A DNA stretch of 64,000 nt from Rhodoferax bucti (GTDB taxonomy: Bacteria; Pseudomonadota; Gammaproteobacteria; Burkholderiales; Burkholderiaceae_C). Shown here in pieces: positions 1-10,152 of this stretch (position 1 is its first letter; every line of letters starts with the position of its first letter). The stretch lies in NCBI RefSeq assembly GCF_005876985.1, contig NZ_VAHD01000002.1:124001-188000 (forward strand), in the 5' to 3' direction. The translations under genes were made by a program, and so were the position numbers. Under the pieces are notes generated by a model. It saw only the letters and a program-made list of their open reading frames with translations. It had not been told where the DNA came from and did not search any database.

Positions 1-188
1 GGGCTTGCAAGGGGCCGTGGATGGTGGTGGAGGCGGAGCTGGGGAGTGTTTGCATCACGGGGGCGTTTCTGTAGCGATGGGGATGGGCTTGAAAGGGAAA
101 TTATTTTTTAAATTTGTTTCAAAAAAGAAAGCGCTTTCATATTAACGGTATTTAATTTAAATATGCGGAAAATGACTCAGGATTTGCC

Positions 189-1202
189 CTAGTCGGGTGC
201 CCGGTACACCAACACCTTGAGCGCCCGCTCCGGCTCCACATCCGCAAACGCTGCGGGGTTGGGCAAGCGCTGCACGAACTCCAGTGCCGGTGCCTGCTCT
301 TGCATGTGCTGTTTCAGGAACGCCGTGCCCAGCTCCGGCGCGTTTAGACACACCAGCGCATGGCCGCCGGGCGCCAGCAGCTCGGGCAGGCGGCGCACCA
401 GGCGGGCGTAGTCCTTGGTCGCCACAAAGCTGCCTTTTTGGTAGCTGGGCGGGTCCAGCACCACCAGGTCATAGGGCCCGCTGCGGGTGATCTTGCCCCA
501 GGTCTTGAAGATGTCGTGCCCCAGAAAACTCACACCGCTCTCGATGCCATTGAGCCGGTGGTTTTGCTGGCCGGTGGCGAGCGCGCCTTGGCTCATGTCC
601 ACATTCACCACATGCCGCGCACCGGCCTGTAAGGCCACGACCGAGAACGAGCAGGTGTAAGCAAACAGGTTGAGCACGCGAAAGGCATAGGTCTTGGGGT
701 GGGCCGCCACATAGTCGCGCACCCAGCGGCGGCCTTCGGCCATATCGAGAAACAGGCCATGGTTTTGGCCCCGCAGCACATGCACTTTGTACTGGGTGCC
801 GGCCTCGGTCACCACATGGGGCTCGGGCACCGCGCCCGTCATGAGCCGCGTGTCAGCAAGGCCTTCGGCCCGGCACTGGAAGACCCAGTTGAGTGCCTGC
901 CCGGTGGCGAGCGTGCTCCAGCGCGCAGACATTGCGGCGCTGATGGTGCTCAAGTCGTCCTCCCCCACCGGTTTGAAGCTGGTGAGCACCAGCACTGGCG
1001 GATACCAGTCCAGCGACCACTGCTCGCAGCCGGGGTACAGGCCACCGCGTCCGTGGAAAAGGCGACAGGCGTCGGAGGGGATTTCCATCGTGGCGATGGC
1101 GGAGAGCAGGGCTTGCACAGTCAAGGGTCTTTGTTGGAGAACTAGGCTGGGAGTGTATGCAGCGCCGGAGGCACAAAAAACACTATGACCCACATAGTGC
1201 AA
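189..1202 (-). CDS. Class I SAM-dependent methyltransferase, RlmI/RlmK-like
   Basis: Probable S-adenosylmethionine-dependent methyltransferase of the family that includes the 23S rRNA cytosine methyltransferase RlmI. Visible features are the QNHGLFLDMAEGRRWV segment typical of this family (about residues 146-161), a glycine-poor motif I around LNLFAYTCSFSVVAL (178-191), the acidic ribose-binding VNVDMS (199-204) and the catalytic-type DPPSY motif (250-254). No N-terminal PUA domain is evident, so the protein is shorter than RlmI and its substrate is uncertain. The given start is the longest one. It overlaps a palindrome that looks regulatory for the divergent katG, so a start further in, such as the ATG at 1088 or a GTG near 1118, is likely. 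Confidence 0.75.
   Translation of the reverse strand: MHYVGHSVFCASGAAYTPSLVLQQRPLTVQALLSAIATMEIPSDACRLFHGRGGLYPGCEQWSLDWYPPVLVLTSFKPVGEDDLSTISAAMSARWSTLATGQALNWVFQCRAEGLADTRLMTGAVPEPHVVTEAGTQYKVHVLRGQNHGLFLDMAEGRRWVRDYVAAHPKTYAFRVLNLFAYTCSFSVVALQAGARHVVNVDMSQGALATGQQNHRLNGIESGVSFLGHDIFKTWGKITRSGPYDLVVLDPPSYQKGSFVATKDYARLVRRLPELLAPGGHALVCLNAPELGTAFLKQHMQEQAPALEFVQRLPNPAAFADVEPERALKVLVYRAPD
1181..1199. promoter_or_regulatory. Palindrome upstream of katG, possible OxyR site
   Basis: CACTATG (1181-1187) and CATAGTG (1193-1199) form a perfect inverted repeat with a 5-nt spacer. It contains CTAT-N7-ATAG, the central pair of the four-part OxyR recognition pattern known from enterobacteria. The two outer elements are not recognisable. 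The site is about 80 bp upstream of katG, a classical OxyR target, but this is inference from motif and context. Confidence 0.4.
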
Positions 1203-1234
1203 TTGAATTTGCTTGATTAATAGTCAAAAACTAA

Positions 1235-3487
<2,253 letters not shown>

Positions 3488-3530
3488 GCCAACGATGGTG
3501 ATTGCCGCTGCCCTCGTGGCGGCGGCTTGC

Positions 3531-3576
3531 AACCCCGCTGTGCGGCCGGTGTACCGGCCATGCAGCGGGGTTTTTT
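3531..3576. terminator. Bidirectional intrinsic terminator between katG and the patatin gene
   Basis: ACCCCGCTG (3532-3540) pairs with CAGCGGGGT (3563-3571) around an inner CGGCCGG/CCGGCC stem. A run of T follows on the plus strand and A-rich sequence precedes it, so it can serve both convergent genes. Confidence 0.85.
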
Positions 3577-3579
3577 GCG

Positions 3580-4698
3580 TCAGGGTGCGGTGGGTACGCG
3601 CAGGTCGTCGAGGTAGTCGGCCGCGATGTTGATGCTGCACGCCACCCCCACCGAGGCTAGGTGCTTTTTGAGCCAGTGTTGGGCAGAGGCTCGCCCCAGG
3701 TCCCGCAGGGCGTGGATGAGCTTGGCGTCGGTGTCTGACTTGGTGGAGGCGGGGTAGGCCTCTAGCGCGCCGCCACCATCGATGCGGTGCATCAGCACAT
3801 TTTTGTAGCGCGCCGGGTCCAGCTTACCCTCGGCCAGCAGGCGCTTCACAAAGTCGATAGCGCGCATCTCGGCAATCAATGCCGAGTTGAACGTAATTTC
3901 GTTGAGCCGGTCCAGAATACCGGCCGCCGTGGTGGGCAGTTGGTGGCGCTCGATGGGGTTGATCTGCACCAGCATCACGTCGGGGCACTGGCATTCGTAA
4001 ATCAGGGGGTGGATGGCGGGGTTGCCGGCGTAGCCGCCATCCCAGTAGTGCTCGCCTTCGATCTCTACCGCCTGAAACACCGTGGGCAGGCAGGCCGACG
4101 CCATCACCGCATCGGCCGTGAGCCGCTTGCCCGAGAAAATCTCGGCCTTGCCGGTGCGCACCTTGGTGGCCACCACAAACACCTTGAGCGGGTGGTGGGC
4201 AGCGAGACGCTCGAAGTCGATCTGCCGCTCCAAAAAATCCCGCAACGGGTTGATGTCCAGCGGGTTGCTTTGATAGGGCGAGACGGACTGGGTCCAAAAG
4301 CTGGTGACTGCGTCTGACAGCATCTGGCTGGGGGAGGCCCCGCCGGTCAGCGCGGAGAGTCCACCAAACAGCAAGTCAAACGGCACTTTGTGCGCACCCG
4401 CCAGGGTATTGCTCAGCGCGCCCATGCTGACCACGCCTTCCCAAAAGTCTTCCAGCGATTGGCGGGCGCTGTCTCTGGCCGCCTCGCGTGGTTTGCCCTC
4501 GGCCTGCGCGAAGCCGTGGGCCAGTGCCACGGCATTCATGGCGCCCGCGCTGGTGCCGCTGATGCCTTCAAAGTCCAGCCGGCCGTCTTCCAGTAGTGCA
4601 TCCAGCACGCCCCAGGTAAAGGCCCCGTGCGAGCCCCCGCCTTGCAGGGCCAGGTTGACCAAGGGGCTATCGGGCGAGCGAGTGGTGGGGGTGTGCAT
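3580..4698 (-). CDS. Patatin-like phospholipase
   Basis: Predicted lipid acyl hydrolase with the patatin Ser-Asp dyad. The oxyanion-hole loop GGGSHG lies at residues 20-25 and the nucleophile elbow GTSAG has Ser50. The Asp of the dyad is in YWDGGYAGNPA at about residue 218. No signal peptide is visible, so it is likely cytoplasmic or membrane-associated. At 372 residues it resembles the RssA/YchK-like bacterial patatins with a longer C-terminus. It is convergent with katG and divergent from the binding-protein gene. Substrate unknown. Confidence 0.9.
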   Translation of the reverse strand: MHTPTTRSPDSPLVNLALQGGGSHGAFTWGVLDALLEDGRLDFEGISGTSAGAMNAVALAHGFAQAEGKPREAARDSARQSLEDFWEGVVSMGALSNTLAGAHKVPFDLLFGGLSALTGGASPSQMLSDAVTSFWTQSVSPYQSNPLDINPLRDFLERQIDFERLAAHHPLKVFVVATKVRTGKAEIFSGKRLTADAVMASACLPTVFQAVEIEGEHYWDGGYAGNPAIHPLIYECQCPDVMLVQINPIERHQLPTTAAGILDRLNEITFNSALIAEMRAIDFVKRLLAEGKLDPARYKNVLMHRIDGGGALEAYPASTKSDTDAKLIHALRDLGRASAQHWLKKHLASVGVACSINIAADYLDDLRVPTAP

Positions 4699-4810
4699 GC
4701 AATAAGCTTAGGGCATGCAAGCCTTCAGACGGCTGACGGGCGGAGTTTCCCCGCTTGACGGGGCGTGCCCTTGCAAAAATACTGGGCACACCTTCTTCAG
4801 AAAGCGCTGT

Positions 4811-5602
4811 ATGACCTCGTGTGTGACCCTCCGGCTGCGTTTGGCTTTTCTTGGGGTGTTGCTGTGCGCCACCGCATTAACGCATGCCCAGTGCAGCCGT
4901 ACCCTGCGCTACGCCATTGCAGACTGGCAACCCTATGCCTTCAAAACGCCGATTGCTGAGGGTCGCGGCATTGATGTGGACATCCTGCTGGCGGTGGCCG
5001 CGAAGGCGGGCTGCAAGATCGAGGTGCTGATCGACATTCCCGGCGCGCGCACCCACGCGATGTTTCAGCGCGGCGAGATTGATGTGTTCACCGGCTACTC
5101 CTTCACCGAAGAGCGGCGCGAGTTTGCCCGCTTTACCAAGCCCTACCGGTTTGAGGTGGTGGGGGTGTTCAGCATGAAAAAACATCTGCAGGCCGAGAGC
5201 GTGAAGTCGTTTGCCGATGTGCTGGATCAGCAGTTGCATGTAGTCGCACCGTTGTCTGGCTTTTACGGCGCGGCCTACGCCGAGGCCGAGCCCGTGCTGC
5301 TGGAGCGCAAAAAACTCTCCAAGGTCGAGGGCCCCGAGCGGGCTTTGCGTATGCTGGCAGCCAACCGGGGGGATGTGGTGCTGAACGACGCCTATGTGCT
5401 GCAGTACACCGCCAAGATGCTGGGGCTGGGGCCCTTACAAAAAATGGCCCTGGAGTCTGCACGGGACCGCATCCACATCGGGCTGTCCAAAGCCTCCACC
5501 ACCGAGCAGGACCACAAGGCCCTTGACCAGGCAGTGGATGCGCTGCTGGCCAATGGCACCATCGACAAGATCACGCGGCGCTATGGCATAAAAGCCAGCT
5601 AG
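4811..5602 (+). CDS. Periplasmic substrate-binding protein, family 3
   Basis: Solute-binding protein of the amino-acid type (PBPb fold). The ATG at 4811 gives a 263-residue protein opening with a signal peptide (hydrophobic stretch LRLAFLGVLLCATALTHA) and then LRYAIADWQPY, the usual first strand of this family. The segment ARTHAMFQRGEIDVFTGYSFTEERREFARFTKPY matches the central binding-lobe region. An earlier ATG at 4715 would put 32 residues before the signal peptide and is less likely. No transporter permease or ATPase is adjacent, so it may be an orphan receptor component. The ligand cannot be told. A copy of the dispersed repeat supplies the stop codon region. Confidence 0.85.
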   Translation: MTSCVTLRLRLAFLGVLLCATALTHAQCSRTLRYAIADWQPYAFKTPIAEGRGIDVDILLAVAAKAGCKIEVLIDIPGARTHAMFQRGEIDVFTGYSFTEERREFARFTKPYRFEVVGVFSMKKHLQAESVKSFADVLDQQLHVVAPLSGFYGAAYAEAEPVLLERKKLSKVEGPERALRMLAANRGDVVLNDAYVLQYTAKMLGLGPLQKMALESARDRIHIGLSKASTTEQDHKALDQAVDALLANGTIDKITRRYGIKAS

Positions 5603-5646
5603 CGCCCTAGAGATATGCGCGAGCAGCTATGAAAAACATAGCATCA
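5598..5646 (-). repeat. Dispersed palindromic repeat, copy 1
   Basis: Member of a roughly 50-bp family with pattern GCTAY-N(6-8)-RTAGCT-N3-GCGCA-N(9-11)-GCGCTAG. Here GCTATG and CATAGC form a hairpin. It lies between two convergent genes and includes the TAG stop of the upstream gene. Confidence 0.75.
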
Positions 5647-5663
5647 AGCAGTCCGCAGCATCT

Positions 5664-6518
5664 TCAGGCAGCGCCCAGCACACCATCCCGGAAGTCGCTC
5701 AGCGCCTGATAAATCTCTTGCTGCGAGTTCATCACAAACGGGCCGTATTGCACGATGGGCTCCTTGAGCGGTTGGCCGGCAATCAGCAGGAACTTGGCAT
5801 CCGCGCTGGCAGTGAGGGTCACGCCATCGCTGCCCGCTTCGTTGGCCAGGATGGCCATGCGCTGGGCGGGCACTGTCTTGTCGCCCACCTGCACTTCGCC
5901 TCGGTACACATAGATGAATGCGTTGTGCGTGGCGGGCAGGGGCTGGCTGAAGTGACTGCCTGCGGGCATGTGCACATCCAGGTACAGCGGCTGGGTGATC
6001 TTGCGCTGCACGGCGCCAGGGGTGCCGTGGCTTTCTCCGGCAATCACGGTCACTTGCACACCCTCGGCCGTGGTGACTTTGGGCAGGTCGGTGGCTTGGA
6101 TGTCGCGGTACCAGGGCGCGCCCATCTTCTCGCTGCTGTGCAGGTTGAGCCAGAGCTGGAAGCCTTCCATGTGGCCTTCGGTTTGCTGCGGAATCTCGGA
6201 GTGGATCACGCCGCGCGCCGCAGTCATCCACTGCACGCCACCGTCTGTGACCAGGCCTTCGTGGCCCGCGCTGTCGCGGTGGCGCATGCGGCCGCTGAGC
6301 ATGTACGACACGGTCTCGAACCCCCGGTGCGGATGCTCTGGGAATCCGGCAATGTAGTCGTCCGGGTTGTCGCTGCCGAAGGCGTCCAGCATCAAAAACG
6401 GGTCCAGGCGGTGCTGCAGGTTTTGGGTGAGCACCCGGGTGAGTTTGACGCCGGCGCCATCCGACGTGGCTTGGCCAGCCACTAGGCGCTCGACGGTGCG
6501 GGGGTGTTGAACAGTCAT
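5664..6518 (-). CDS. Pirin family protein
   Basis: Bicupin of the pirin/YhhW family, 284 residues, usual length. The N-terminal cupin has the metal-site motif HPHRGFETVSYML (His62 and His64) followed by the conserved GGVQWMTAARGVIHSE segment. Family members bind Fe or Cu, and some are quercetin 2,3-dioxygenases. Physiological role here unknown. It lies 78 bp downstream of the DoxX-family gene, and both are divergent from a LysR regulator that probably controls them. A pirin/DoxX/LysR grouping is common in proteobacteria and is often linked to electrophile or redox stress. Confidence 0.92.
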   Translation of the reverse strand: MTVQHPRTVERLVAGQATSDGAGVKLTRVLTQNLQHRLDPFLMLDAFGSDNPDDYIAGFPEHPHRGFETVSYMLSGRMRHRDSAGHEGLVTDGGVQWMTAARGVIHSEIPQQTEGHMEGFQLWLNLHSSEKMGAPWYRDIQATDLPKVTTAEGVQVTVIAGESHGTPGAVQRKITQPLYLDVHMPAGSHFSQPLPATHNAFIYVYRGEVQVGDKTVPAQRMAILANEAGSDGVTLTASADAKFLLIAGQPLKEPIVQYGPFVMNSQQEIYQALSDFRDGVLGAA

Positions 6519-6596
6519 GGCAATCTCCTTGGGTGAAACGGACGAGCAGGCCGCGTAGGCGGCCTGTGCTTGAAGCGCTGTGGGTGATGTGGGGCT

Positions 6597-7019
6597 TTAG
6601 GCGCGGCGAGCGTCCAAGCTCCAGCCACCGGCACCATTCGCTGCCAAAGCCAGCAAGCCACCGACCACGGCCACGTTCTTGAAGAACAGCAGTTGCACCA
6701 CAAAGGCTTGGTCCGCAGGCACGGCCCAGAACGCGTGGAAGAAGAAGCTGGCCACCAGCGTGAACGCGGCCAACACCAGCGCGGCGATGCGGGTGCCGAA
6801 GCCGGCCAGCAGCGCCAGGCTGCCCACAATTTCCACCACCAGGGCCAGAGCGGCACCGACCGTTGGTAGTGGCAGGCCTACCGAGCTGATGTAACCCACG
6901 GTGCCTGCAAAGCCCGTCAGTTTGCTGATGCCGGCTGGCAGAAACAGGGCAGCCAGCAGCACGCGGCCTGCAAGATTCAGGGCGTTGTTGGCAGTGGTGG
7001 AAGCAGAAGATGTAGACAT
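6597..7019 (-). CDS. DoxX family membrane protein
   Basis: Small integral membrane protein (140 residues, four predicted helices) of the DoxX/YphA family. The family signature GRVLLAALFLPAGISKLTGF is at residues 18-37, and hydrophobic blocks follow at about 55-75, 80-100 and 110-128. The function of this subfamily is not settled. It is first gene of the pair with pirin and starts about 100 bp from the divergent LysR gene. Confidence 0.9.
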   Translation of the reverse strand: MSTSSASTTANNALNLAGRVLLAALFLPAGISKLTGFAGTVGYISSVGLPLPTVGAALALVVEIVGSLALLAGFGTRIAALVLAAFTLVASFFFHAFWAVPADQAFVVQLLFFKNVAVVGGLLALAANGAGGWSLDARRA

Positions 7020-7055
7020 GGCGGTTTCCTTTCAAAGGAGAAGTTGTTGGCGATG

Positions 7056-7075
7056 GGTGAACTGTATGTCTCACC
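7056..7075. promoter_or_regulatory. Inverted repeat in the DoxX/LysR divergent promoter region
   Basis: GGTGA (7056-7060) and TCACC (7071-7075) are a perfect 5-bp inverted repeat with a 10-nt spacer, between the divergent starts. LysR-type proteins commonly bind such dyads between their own gene and the target gene. Short, so only suggestive. Confidence 0.35.
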
Positions 7076-7119
7076 AATCACTCTGGAAATCCCTTGAAAT
7101 GGATATGATTGTTGTCACT

Positions 7120-8049
7120 ATGGAACAATCAAGCGCACTCCAGCACACTGCCATTGACCCCAATGACCTGCTCATCTTCGCCCGCGTGGCGGAGCTGGGC
7201 AGCTTCAGCCGCGCGGCGGACAAGGTGGGGCTGCCCAAGTCCAGCGTGTCGCGCCGGCTCGCTGCGCTGGAGCAGCGCCTGGGTGAGCGCCTGCTGCTAC
7301 GCACCACCCGCCGCCAAACGCTCACCGAGTTCGGCCAGCAACTGCTGGAGCACGCCAAGCAAGTGGTGCTGGAGGTAGAAGCCGTGGCCGCCCTGAGCGA
7401 GCGCCGCCAGGCCACGCCGACCGGGCGGCTGCGGGTGTCCATGCCCTCCGATATTGCCAATTTGCTGCTGGCCGACATGCTGGCCGCCTTTGTGGCCATG
7501 TACCCCGATATTTCGCTGGAGCTGGACTTGTCGGCCCGCCGGGTGGATTTGCTGGGTGAAGGGTTCGACCTGGCCCTGCGCATCGGCCCGCTCAGCGATG
7601 ACAGCCTGCTGGCCGCCCGCCGCCTCAACGCCCTGACGGCCGGCGTGTACGCATCGCCCCACTACCTAGCCGAGCACGGTAGCCCGCAAACCCCGCAGGA
7701 TTTGATGCAGCACCAAGCCCTGCGCATGCTGGCCAGCAATGGCGAAGCCGTGTCATGGCGCTTGCAGCAGGGCAGCGACGAGTGGGTGGGGGTGCCGCCC
7801 GGGCGGTTCACGGTGAACGCCCCCGACCTCGCGCTGCGCATGGCGGTGGCCGGTGCCGGCATCGCCGCCTTGCCCGATGTGTTTGCCCAACCCGAGGTGC
7901 GCCGCCAGACGCTGGTGCGCGTGCTGCCCGCGTGGTGCCTGCCGCGCATGCCGATCTCTGCTGTCTTCCCGGGGCGCAAGCTGATGCCGCCCAAGACGCG
8001 GGTGTTTATCGAAATGCTGCAGGCTGCGTTGGGCGAGGCCCCGGCGTGA
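7120..8049 (+). CDS. LysR family transcriptional regulator
   Basis: N-terminal winged helix-turn-helix (LLIFARVAELGSFSRAADKVGLPKSSVSRRLAALEQ) followed by a LysR substrate-binding domain. Starting at 7120 gives 309 residues, normal for the family, and the ATG at 7099 is also possible. The subtype resembles the AaeR/DmlR-like group that usually regulates a divergent neighbour, here doxX-pirin. Effector unknown. Confidence 0.9.
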   Translation: MEQSSALQHTAIDPNDLLIFARVAELGSFSRAADKVGLPKSSVSRRLAALEQRLGERLLLRTTRRQTLTEFGQQLLEHAKQVVLEVEAVAALSERRQATPTGRLRVSMPSDIANLLLADMLAAFVAMYPDISLELDLSARRVDLLGEGFDLALRIGPLSDDSLLAARRLNALTAGVYASPHYLAEHGSPQTPQDLMQHQALRMLASNGEAVSWRLQQGSDEWVGVPPGRFTVNAPDLALRMAVAGAGIAALPDVFAQPEVRRQTLVRVLPAWCLPRMPISAVFPGRKLMPPKTRVFIEMLQAALGEAPA

Positions 8050-8074
8050 CAACGCACGCTTTGCAAGAGAAGTA

Positions 8075-8128
8075 GGCCTCTAGCGCTTACCCATTCTGCG
8101 CAAGTAGCTCCTGAAACGATAGCAAGCC
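8075..8128 (-). repeat. Dispersed palindromic repeat, copy 2
   Basis: Same family as the copy at 5598. This copy has AGGAGCTACTTGCGCA in place of the ATAGCT form. It encodes the last residues and the TAG stop of the gene at 8080-8514. Confidence 0.75.
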
Positions 8129-8514
8129 CAACCTCCTGCCGGCCCCAAGAGTGCCAGCGCGGCATACCACCACAGGCCCCACAGGGTGTGGCGCAGGTAG
8201 TCCTGGTAGGGGGCTTCGTAGCGCTGGCCCACGAAGGCGGCGGGGTCGGCCTCCATGCGCGGGGCCAACACGGCGCGCATCTCGTACAGCACCTCGTGGT
8301 CCGGCTGTGCGGCAGAAAACACAAATTTGGCGGTGCCCGCGTTTTGAAGTTGCAGGGTCACGACCTTGCGCGGCAGGGCCGGGGCCAGGCGTGCATAGCC
8401 CTGGTACAGCCAGAGGCCTGCCCAGGCCAGCGCCAGCACCACCGTCAAAGGAAGCGCCAGGGGGCGCAGGCGCCGCGCGAGGTGCAGAGTCCGTGGGGTC
8501 ATGCCCGCCATCAT
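8080..8514 (-). CDS. Small membrane protein of unknown function, last gene of the msrPQ operon
   Basis: 144 residues with two hydrophobic segments (about residues 18-36 and 110-128) flanking a polar, presumably periplasmic, loop. No family recognised. It starts 3 bp after msrQ and is therefore probably co-transcribed with it. The C-terminus (RFRSYLRRMGKR) is encoded by a copy of the dispersed repeat, so the last residues may be an addition acquired with the repeat. Confidence 0.6.
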   Translation of the reverse strand: MMAGMTPRTLHLARRLRPLALPLTVVLALAWAGLWLYQGYARLAPALPRKVVTLQLQNAGTAKFVFSAAQPDHEVLYEMRAVLAPRMEADPAAFVGQRYEAPYQDYLRHTLWGLWWYAALALLGPAGGWACYRFRSYLRRMGKR

Positions 8515-8517
8515 GCG

Positions 8518-9216
8518 TCAAGCGCGGGCGCGCTCCGGGCTCTCGGTGCCATCGTCACCCTGCCAGCGGGGCAGCAAGCCGGTTTTGAGCAGGGCCCGGT
8601 ACAGCAGCAAGGCGGCCAGCGCCAGGGTGTCGGGCCAGGGGGGGCTGGCCCCGTGCTTGGTGAGCAGCCAGAAGTGCAGCAGCGAGAGCAGTGCAATCAG
8701 GTACACCGCCGCATGCAGTCGCATCCAGTGCCGGCCGAGGGCCCGCATCATGCGCTGGGTGGAGGTCAGGGCCAGCGGCACCAGCAGCGCCCAGGCCACA
8801 AAGCCGGCCAGCAGGTAGGCTTTGGTGCGCAGTTCCTCCCAGGCGGTGGCCCAGTCGTAGGCCAGGTCAAATGCCAGGTACAGCCACAGGTGCAGCGTGG
8901 CGTAGGCAAACGACCACAGGCCCAGCGGGCGGCGGAGTTTGACGAGCCAGTTCCAGTCGGCCATGCGCTTGCCGTGCTTCCAGCGGGCGGCGGTGGCCAG
9001 CAGTGCCAGCAGGCGCCGCAGCGGGGTGATGGAGAGGGTGGCGATCAGGATCACCAAGCTGCTGCGTCCGCTCACTTGCAGCAAGGTGTTCAAAGGGGTG
9101 GCACCCAGGTGGCCCCGGTGCAGGTCCAGCAGCAGCCCGAGCGCCGGTAGCGCGCAGGCCAGCATGGTGAGCCGTTGCAGGGCCTTGAAGTGGCGCTTGA
9201 TCCAGACACTGGCCAT
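8518..9216 (-). CDS. msrQ: MsrQ, heme-binding membrane subunit of methionine sulfoxide reductase
   Basis: Integral membrane b-type heme protein (232 residues, about six helices) that passes quinone or flavin electrons to periplasmic MsrP. Typical segments are GRSSLVILIATLSITPLRRL, KLRRPLGLWSFAYATLHLWLYL (with a heme-ligand His) and HWMRLHAAVYLIALLSLLHF. It starts 9 bp after msrP, the usual pairing. Annotated in older records as YedZ. Confidence 0.95.
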   Translation of the reverse strand: MASVWIKRHFKALQRLTMLACALPALGLLLDLHRGHLGATPLNTLLQVSGRSSLVILIATLSITPLRRLLALLATAARWKHGKRMADWNWLVKLRRPLGLWSFAYATLHLWLYLAFDLAYDWATAWEELRTKAYLLAGFVAWALLVPLALTSTQRMMRALGRHWMRLHAAVYLIALLSLLHFWLLTKHGASPPWPDTLALAALLLYRALLKTGLLPRWQGDDGTESPERARA

Positions 9217-9225
9217 GGCGGGAGC

Positions 9226-10143
9226 TTAGTACAGGGTGCGCGGGTCCAGGCCCTGGTAGAGCTCGGCCACCCACTGCGCGTAGCCGTTGAAGGGCAGCGT
9301 GGGTCGCTTTTGAATCTCACCCAGGCGGTTTTCGCGGGCCTGGCTCCAGCGGGGGTGGGGCACGGCCGGGTTCACATTGCCGTAAAACCCGTACTCGGAG
9401 GGCACGGCCTGGTTCCAGCTGGTGGCGGGCTGCGTGTCGCGCAGGCGGATGCGCACGATGGCCTTGGGGCTTTTGAAGCCGTATTTCCACGGAATGGCCA
9501 TGCGCAGCGGCGCGCCGTTTTGCTTGGGCAGCGGGCGGCCGTAGAGGCCGGTCACGGCAAAGGCGAGCGGGTTCATGGCCTCGTCGATTCGCAGCCCCTC
9601 GCGGTAGGGCCAGGGGATGGGTTCGCCCCGCTGGCCGATCATTTCGCTGCTGCGCTTGAGGCTCTCGAACTCTACAAACTTGGCCTTGCTGGTGGGGCGG
9701 GCCCGCTCAATCAGGCGCGACAGCGCAAAGCCCGACCACGGCACCACCATGGACCAGCCCTCCACGCAGCGCAGCCTGTAGATGCGCTCCTCGGTGCCAA
9801 AGAGCTTGTGCAGCTCGTCCATGTCCACGGTGTAGGGCTTTTCGACCTCACCGTCGACTGTCACCGTCCAGGGGCTGGTGGTGAGCGCCTGCGCGAGGAC
9901 GCGGGGCGCTTTTTTGTCGCTGGAAAACTCGTAGTAGTTGTTGTGGCCGGTGACGTCGTTCTCGGCGCTCAAGGCGTCGCCGGGAATCACGTAGTGGGCT
10001 GCCGTGGCATCGCCCGCGTACGCTGGCAGCGCCATGCTGCCTGCAGTCAACCAAGCGGCGCGCGCGACGAACTCCCGGCGGCTGAAGAACAGCGCCTCGG
10101 GAGTGATCTCGTTTTCCGATGTGCCAAGCGCGGGCCTACGCAT
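9226..10143 (-). CDS. msrP: MsrP, periplasmic molybdenum-dependent methionine sulfoxide reductase
   Basis: Catalytic subunit that repairs oxidised methionines in envelope proteins. The twin-arginine signal SRREFVARAAW (about residues 21-31) directs export of the folded molybdopterin enzyme. The Mo-ligand Cys lies in RLRCVEGWSMVVPWSGF. Length 305 is normal. It sits in a tight operon with msrQ downstream and a di-heme peroxidase 9 bp upstream. Confidence 0.95.
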   Translation of the reverse strand: MRRPALGTSENEITPEALFFSRREFVARAAWLTAGSMALPAYAGDATAAHYVIPGDALSAENDVTGHNNYYEFSSDKKAPRVLAQALTTSPWTVTVDGEVEKPYTVDMDELHKLFGTEERIYRLRCVEGWSMVVPWSGFALSRLIERARPTSKAKFVEFESLKRSSEMIGQRGEPIPWPYREGLRIDEAMNPLAFAVTGLYGRPLPKQNGAPLRMAIPWKYGFKSPKAIVRIRLRDTQPATSWNQAVPSEYGFYGNVNPAVPHPRWSQARENRLGEIQKRPTLPFNGYAQWVAELYQGLDPRTLY

Positions 10144-10152
10144 GGCGCAAGC

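Noticed and set aside
1-188. A gene at the left window edge
   Set aside because: No frame with a credible start or motif. Positions 100-180 are AT-rich but I see no clear promoter or terminator.
5644-7077. A 477-residue minus-strand open frame
   Set aside because: Overlaps pirin and DoxX in another frame. Arg/Pro/His-rich shadow with no domain.
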